Positions 31,986 through 36,272 of a DNA stretch of 36,272 nt are shown piece by piece. Source of the stretch: Candidatus Nanohalarchaeota archaeon (lineage in GTDB: Archaea > Nanohalarchaeota > Nanosalinia > Nanosalinales > Nanosalinaceae); NCBI GenBank assembly GCA_022729355.1, contig JALDAN010000007.1, forward strand, positions 1 to 36,272. The letters run 5' to 3'. Position 1 is the stretch's first letter, and each line of letters starts with the position of its first letter. Below the pieces are notes generated by a model that saw nothing but the letters and a program-made list of their open reading frames with translations, ran no database searches and was not told the origin of the DNA. A program made the position numbers and the translations under genes.

Positions 31986-33905
31986 ATGATTGAAGTAGAA
32001 CTACCTGATGGCTCAATTTTAGAAGTAGAAGAAAACTCTACAGTAGAAGATGTCGCCTACGAGATAGGAACAGGCCTTGGAGACGATACCAAAGCCGGAA
32101 AGATAAACGGCGAACTCGTAGCCAAAGAAGAAACAGTATCAGACGGCGACGAAATAGAAATTGTGACACCTCAAAGCGATGAATACACAGACGTACTGAG
32201 ACATAGCGCCGCCCACGTATTCGCACAGGCATTGCAGAGACTGCATCCTGAAGCAAAACTGACAATCGGGCCTTGGACAGATGAAGGATTCTACTACGAT
32301 ATCGATGGCGTGGAACTTGAACAGTCAGACTTCGAGGAAATCGAAGAGGAAATGCAGGAGATCGTAGAGGAAGACCTTGATATTGAGAGGATGATTCTTC
32401 CTCGTGAAGAGGCAGAGGACTTCTACGCAGATAACGAATACAAACAGGAGATTCTGGAGGAAGAGGCCTCTGGAGGAGATCAGATCAGCTTCTACAGGCA
32501 GGGAGAATTCAAGGACTTATGTAAAGGACCTCACGTAGACTCTACAGGAGAAGTTGAGGCCTTCAAGCTTCTGGAGATCGCCGGTGCCTACTGGAGAGGC
32601 GATGAAGAGAACGAGATGTTGACAAGAGTTTACGGAACAGCCTTCTCCTCAGAAAAAGAATTAGAGGAATTCATTGAGAAGAGGAAAGAGGCTGAGAAAA
32701 GAGACCACAGAAGGATAGGCCAGGAAATGGACCTGTTCTCTGTACCAGAGCACGCACCGGGAGCACCGCATTATCATAGAGCCGGTATGATTGTCAGGAG
32801 AGAACTGGAGGAATACATCAGAGAGAAGAATGCTGAGCTTGGCTATGAGGAAGTCTGGACTCCTGAACTTAACAAGGCAGAGCTCTGGAAAAAGACAGGG
32901 CACTACGAGGCTTTCAAAAAAGAGGGCGAAATGTTTTCCTGGGAGCAAGATGATATAGAGTACGGCCTGAAGCCTATGAACTGTGCTAATCACAGCCACA
33001 TCTTCGACTCAGGAACAAGAAGCTACAAAGACCTGCCAATCAAGCTTTCAGAGTTCGGAACAGTCAACAGAAACGAACAATCAGGAGAGCTTTCAGGCCT
33101 TCTAAGAGTCCGAGTAATGACTCAGGATGACGGCCATGCATACATCAGAAAGGACCAGATCGAAGAAGAGATCAAGGCCCACTTAGAGAAAATTATCGAG
33201 ATGTACGATGAGTTCGGATTCAACGTCAACTTCATCATGGAGACGAAGCCTCCGAAAGCTCAAGGCCCAGACGCATTATGGGATGAAGCAGAGGCCTCCC
33301 TGAAGACTGCGATGGACGAAGTCGTTGGCGACTACGAGGTGAAGCCCGAGGAAGGTGCATTCTATGGGCCTAAAATCGGTGTAGAGGTGGAAGATGCAAT
33401 CGGTAGAGAGTGGCAGTTGGGAACAGTGCAGCTTGACTTCGTGATCCCTCGGAACTACGGACTCAAGTATCAGGGAGAAGACAACGAAGAACACTACCCA
33501 GTCATGATCCACAGGGCAATCCTTGGATCTATTGAGAGATTCATGGGAGTAATGATCGAACACTTCGCAGGGGAATTCCCAACATGGCTGGCACCAGAAC
33601 AGGTCAGAATCCTGCCGGTCAGCGACGACAACCTGGCCTATGCAGAAGAACTGAAAGAGGAACTCTCAGATTTCAGAGTCGAGATTGAGGAGAGAAGCTG
33701 GACTGTAGGAAAGAAGATTCAGGCCGCTCACGACGACAGAGTGCCTTACATGATAATAGTCGGAGATGACGAAGAAGAGGTCTCTGAAATCTCTGTCAGA
33801 GACAGATTCGAGAACGAGGACAGAGGATTCACGGTCAAAGAATTCAGGAAGCATCTAGAAACTGAAGTCGGAGAGAAAAGGCTCAAACCAGACTTCTTCG
33901 ACTAA
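31986..33905 (+). CDS. thrS: threonyl-tRNA synthetase, bacterial type
   Basis: A class II aminoacyl-tRNA synthetase that attaches threonine to tRNA-Thr. Domains in order: TGS at 1-60, editing domain at about 65-225 with HSAAH (H73, H77) and CKGPHVD, catalytic core with MNCANH (zinc Cys), GLLRVR (motif 2), and GSIERFMGVMIEH (motif 3), then the anticodon-binding domain from about 540. This is the bacterial and haloarchaeal form with the N2 editing domain. Most other archaea carry a DTD-like editing domain instead. The length of 639 is normal. A T-tract follows the stop. Confidence 0.95.
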   Translation: MIEVELPDGSILEVEENSTVEDVAYEIGTGLGDDTKAGKINGELVAKEETVSDGDEIEIVTPQSDEYTDVLRHSAAHVFAQALQRLHPEAKLTIGPWTDEGFYYDIDGVELEQSDFEEIEEEMQEIVEEDLDIERMILPREEAEDFYADNEYKQEILEEEASGGDQISFYRQGEFKDLCKGPHVDSTGEVEAFKLLEIAGAYWRGDEENEMLTRVYGTAFSSEKELEEFIEKRKEAEKRDHRRIGQEMDLFSVPEHAPGAPHYHRAGMIVRRELEEYIREKNAELGYEEVWTPELNKAELWKKTGHYEAFKKEGEMFSWEQDDIEYGLKPMNCANHSHIFDSGTRSYKDLPIKLSEFGTVNRNEQSGELSGLLRVRVMTQDDGHAYIRKDQIEEEIKAHLEKIIEMYDEFGFNVNFIMETKPPKAQGPDALWDEAEASLKTAMDEVVGDYEVKPEEGAFYGPKIGVEVEDAIGREWQLGTVQLDFVIPRNYGLKYQGEDNEEHYPVMIHRAILGSIERFMGVMIEHFAGEFPTWLAPEQVRILPVSDDNLAYAEELKEELSDFRVEIEERSWTVGKKIQAAHDDRVPYMIIVGDDEEEVSEISVRDRFENEDRGFTVKEFRKHLETEVGEKRLKPDFFD

Positions 33906-33907
33906 AT

Positions 33908-33931
33908 TGTTCTTTTCCTTCTCTTTTTTCC
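33908..33931 (+). terminator. T-rich terminator after thrS
   Basis: TTGTTCTTTTCCTTCTCTTTTTTCC immediately after the thrS stop is a pyrimidine-rich tract of the kind that ends transcription in archaea; no hairpin is obvious. Confidence 0.45.
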
Positions 33932-33975
33932 TAAATCCCAGTATTCTTTTATGTCTTGGCAGTTTTAACTGCTTT

Positions 33976-34392
33976 ATGAGCGATGGACTGGATATGAGGC
34001 CTTTTGAGAATCTTTGGAACACTCTTGAAGGCCTAGAGGAAGAAAAGGGCAACGAAGAGGTTCCGGAGATAGATGCAGAATCCGCCCTGGAAGACAGCTT
34101 TGATCTTCTGGTGCACACAGAGAAATTCATGAGAGGTGCTATATATCATGACTCTGAGCGGAGTTATGAGCTGGGAGATGTTGCTTTCGATGATCTTTCA
34201 CAGAAAATATCTATTCTTAATATGCAGTATCCTCACAGAGCAGAATGTCTGCAGCAGGCCTATGAAGAGTTGAGAGAGTACAAGAAGGAGATAAGCGAGA
34301 GGTTTGAGGATCGAGTTGATAGTATTGTAGAGAGAAGTTACAGGGAAGTATCGATAAGTTTTGAAGAGTACGAATCGAGCAGGTTAAATTAA
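33976..34392 (+). CDS. acidic helical hypothetical protein
   Basis: From the ATG at 33976 (MSDGLDMRPFENLWNTLEG) this is a 138-residue, highly acidic, helical protein. I do not recognise it. The frame is open back to a TTG at 33907, but the added 23 residues are hydrophobic and fall in the thrS terminator. A TATA-like CTTTTATG lies about 25 bp before the ATG. Charged helices (LQQAYEELREYKKEISERFE) look like a coiled coil. No cysteines or catalytic motifs. Confidence 0.6.
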   Translation: MSDGLDMRPFENLWNTLEGLEEEKGNEEVPEIDAESALEDSFDLLVHTEKFMRGAIYHDSERSYELGDVAFDDLSQKISILNMQYPHRAECLQQAYEELREYKKEISERFEDRVDSIVERSYREVSISFEEYESSRLN

Positions 34393-34431
34393 TAGGTTGA
34401 GAATAAAAAACTCGACTCAAATTTACTTATC

Positions 34432-35538
34432 ATGGTAGAGGAAAGAATAGAGGAGTTCGCTGATGTAATTGTAGAAAAAGCAGCAGAAGTGGAGGAGGGA
34501 GATAATGTTTATCTGATGGCTAAATCGCTTCAGGCTCTTCCACTGTTCGAGGAAGTTCGGAGACAGATAATAAAGAAAGGAGCCTATCCTTTCGAGCATC
34601 TCCTGTATGACACCGTTTCTGGGGAAAGAATTGATCATGACTGGATGAAGCATGCGTCGGAAGATCAGCTTGAACATTTTTCAGAAGTAAAGATGAACGA
34701 GATGGAGAACATGGATGCTGTGATCAAGATTAACGGCTCCGATAATCATAAGGAACTTGCAACTATCGATCCTGACAGTATTTCAGACTGGAGATCCACT
34801 ACACGCGATATACTGAACAAAAGAGTGGAGAAGAAATGGGTGCTCGCTGCCTATCCTACCACAGGCCTTGCACAGCAGTCAGATATGCCTACACAGGAAT
34901 TTGAGGATTTCGCGATTGATGCAGTTGTGGAAACTGACTGGGAGGCCTTGGCTGAAAAGAATCAGGAGATTAAAGAAGTATTTGACGGCGGCGATAAAGT
35001 CAGGATAGTCGATGATACCACAGATGTCGAGATAAGTATCGAGGGTCGTGAAGGAGTTACAGCAGATGGAAATAGAAATCTTCCTGATGGAGAGGTTTTT
35101 TACGCTCCTGTAAAAGATGAAATTGAAGGACATATCGAGTTCTCCTATCCTGTGACAGCTGAAGGCAATGAGATAAGTGGCATCAGACTGGAGTTTGAGG
35201 AAGGTCGTATAGTCGATTTCTCAGCCGAGAAAAACGAGGAATTCCTGAAGAAGATGATAGAAACAGATGAAGGATCACATTACATCGGAGAGCTCGGAAT
35301 CGGCACTAACAGACAGATTGACCGCTACATCAAGTACACACTTTTCGATGAAAAAATCGGCGGAACAATCCACATGGCAATCGGAAAGGCCTACGAGGAC
35401 TGTATGCCTGAAGGAGAGGAGCCGAACGAATCCAGCATCCATTGGGACATAGTCAAGGATCTGCGTGAGAGAGCAGGTGGTGGAAAGATATTTGTTGACG
35501 GAGAACTAGTCCAGGAAAACGGAGAATGGGTGTATTAA
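34432..35538 (+). CDS. M29-family metallo-aminopeptidase
   Basis: A 368-residue aminopeptidase of the thermophilic M29 family (AmpS, aminopeptidase T), which removes N-terminal residues using two metal ions. Family motifs: NLPDGEVFYAPVKDEIEGHI near 215-235 with the first metal-site Glu residues, the GELGIGTN near 283, GGTIHMAIGKAYEDC near 305, and SSIHWDIVKDLR near 330 with the His/Asp ligands. It begins 39 bp after the preceding gene and could be read from the same transcript. Confidence 0.9.
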   Translation: MVEERIEEFADVIVEKAAEVEEGDNVYLMAKSLQALPLFEEVRRQIIKKGAYPFEHLLYDTVSGERIDHDWMKHASEDQLEHFSEVKMNEMENMDAVIKINGSDNHKELATIDPDSISDWRSTTRDILNKRVEKKWVLAAYPTTGLAQQSDMPTQEFEDFAIDAVVETDWEALAEKNQEIKEVFDGGDKVRIVDDTTDVEISIEGREGVTADGNRNLPDGEVFYAPVKDEIEGHIEFSYPVTAEGNEISGIRLEFEEGRIVDFSAEKNEEFLKKMIETDEGSHYIGELGIGTNRQIDRYIKYTLFDEKIGGTIHMAIGKAYEDCMPEGEEPNESSIHWDIVKDLRERAGGGKIFVDGELVQENGEWVY

Positions 35539-35556
35539 CAAACACCTACATCTCTA

Positions 35557-35952
35557 TTATTCAACTTCTATATCATATATTTCTGCCCATTCACTGCAAG
35601 TTCGATCCGCAACCTGCACATCCTCCATCGAATCTTCTTCTACATAATCGATGACTCCGCCTTCACATGAATGAACAATATGATCATACTCACTGCACTG
35701 ATCAGCAGAATCATAGAACGTATCATTCCTTTCAAATCCTACACAGCTATCTCCTAGAGGAAGTCCGTGACAGATATTTACTTCTTCCGAGCAAACTCCT
35801 GTGGCCTCAACAGTTCTGATCCCATACCCGAAGTATAGGCCTATTGTAAGTACGACTACGGCCGCGATAAGTATTATTAGCGGCTTTGACAGCTCCTGTA
35901 CAAGTTCGTGTTCTATTGTATCTTTTATCCGGGCGAGATCTGACTTATCCAC
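35557..35952 (-). CDS. single-TM protein with Cys-rich outside domain
   Basis: A 131-residue protein with one membrane helix (PLIILIAAVVVLTIGLYFGYG, about 24-44) and a C-terminal domain with six cysteines (GVCSEE, NICHG, DSCVG, QCSEY, HSCEG, RTCSEW), enough for three disulfides. The family is unknown. Being cysteine-rich outside the cell, it is a candidate client for the DsbB pathway at 12483. It converges on the M29 gene with an 18-bp gap. Confidence 0.65.
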   Translation of the reverse strand: MDKSDLARIKDTIEHELVQELSKPLIILIAAVVVLTIGLYFGYGIRTVEATGVCSEEVNICHGLPLGDSCVGFERNDTFYDSADQCSEYDHIVHSCEGGVIDYVEEDSMEDVQVADRTCSEWAEIYDIEVE

Positions 35953-36026
35953 TGTAAAATTATGTTGGATTTGGAGGCCTATTAATTCTTCCGCTCAAGG
36001 GTGAGGCCTGGTAACTGGTCAGGGTT

Positions 36027-36036
36027 GATTTAAAAG
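36027..36036 (+). promoter_or_regulatory. TATA box for the eS19 gene
   Basis: GATTTAAAAG lies 24-33 bp before the ATG at 36060, in agreement with a leaderless start of a highly expressed ribosomal protein gene. Confidence 0.6.
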
Positions 36037-36059
36037 TTTTTGAACATCGGTTTTGTTGT

Positions 36060-36272
36060 ATGACGACAGTTTATGATGTAAAAGCAGAACCTCTAATCAT
36101 GGAGGTTGCAGAGGAGCTTGAAGACGAATTCGAGGCCCCTGAATGGACAGGATACGTGAAGACAGGAGTGACTAAGGACAGTCCTCCACAGCAGGATAAC
36201 TGGTACCACATCAGAAGTGCCGCAATCCTGAGAAGAATCTACACCGATGGGCCTCTAGGAGTATCCAAGCTA
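36060..36272 (+). CDS. rps19e: ribosomal protein eS19, partial
   Basis: The last 213 bases encode the first 71 residues of the small-subunit protein eS19, which is found in archaea and eukaryotes but not bacteria. The translation starts [20 protein letters not shown] and continues with [35 protein letters not shown] and DGPLGVSKL, all family hallmarks. The gene runs off the window end; about half is missing. Confidence 0.93.
   Translation, partial: MTTVYDVKAEPLIMEVAEELEDEFEAPEWTGYVKTGVTKDSPPQQDNWYHIRSAAILRRIYTDGPLGVSKL

Larger units (their letters stand above)
44..36009. repeat. dispersed AGGCCT palindrome, about 163 copies
   Basis: AGGCCT occurs about 163 times by hand count, from 44-49 to 36004-36009. 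The mean spacing is about 220 bp and the longest gap about 1.4 kb (22287-23697). About 7 would be expected from base composition. Copies fall in all three codon frames: Arg-Pro (AGG CCT), Gly-Leu (GGC CTN) and Glu/Lys/Gln-Ala (NAG GCC T). They also lie between genes, for example at 2732, 6511, 7224, 9829, 12089, 14746, 15588, 30650, 31918 and 35975. The outer flanking base varies, though T before and A after are rare. Confidence 0.9.

Noticed and set aside
44-36009. AGGCCT as a restriction site kept by a standard restriction-modification system
   Set aside because: Restriction pressure normally causes avoidance of the target, not a 20-fold excess. A solitary methylase remains possible.
44-36009. 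AGGCCT explained by codon preference or an amino-acid pair
   Set aside because: Copies lie in three different frames giving Arg-Pro, Gly-Leu and Glu/Lys-Ala, and also between genes.
1-36272. CRISPR array, insertion sequence or prophage
   Set aside because: No regular direct repeats with spacers, no transposase and no phage genes were seen on either strand.

Overview
The window looks like part of the chromosome of a salt-adapted archaeon, most probably a nanohaloarchaeote (DPANN). It carries archaeal genes: fibrillarin and Nop5, an Rpp21-like RNase P subunit, aTrm56, a TrmG10-type methyltransferase and the start of ribosomal protein eS19. Its proteins are rich in Asp and Glu, as in organisms that accumulate salt in the cytoplasm. 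GC is moderate, genes are tightly packed, and many genes start about 25-30 bp after a TATA-like box, which suggests leaderless transcripts. The lineage is inferred from protein character and was not tested by phylogeny.

Layout. 1-3.5 kb: Fe-S cluster genes sufS-sufU, then NUDIX and HD hydrolases in an overlapping operon, then sufC. 3.5-6.4 kb: C/D-box sRNP genes (fibrillarin, a short Nop5) with a small kinase-like gene, a second NUDIX hydrolase and an HTH protein. 6.5-14.7 kb: envelope proteins, tRNA-Gly(TCC), an MscS-type channel, a Na/Pi-cotransporter-like protein, a PH-like/SHOCT protein, a membrane-anchored HTH regulator, a GIY-YIG protein, DsbB, an acetyltransferase, a PHP phosphoesterase and a SufT-like protein. 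14.8-25.2 kb: a cell-surface locus of large acidic secreted or anchored proteins, ending in a DUF2070 membrane protein; a family 2 glycosyltransferase follows. 26.3-36.3 kb: RNA-processing and housekeeping genes (Rpp21, TrmG10, RNase Z, aTrm56, Xaa-Pro peptidase, bacterial-type ThrRS, M29 aminopeptidase, partial eS19) with several unrecognised acidic proteins.

Two signals stand out beyond the genes. First, the palindrome AGGCCT occurs about 163 times by hand count, roughly once per 220 bp. Base composition predicts about 7. It lies in all three codon frames and between genes, and about 70% of all GGCC tetramers sit inside it. This resembles the cyanobacterial HIP1 highly iterated palindrome. 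Second, an 18-bp inverted repeat, GTTCGA-N6-TCGAAC, lies upstream of two envelope-protein genes and of a membrane-anchored ArsR-like regulator gene. This suggests a small self-regulated envelope regulon.
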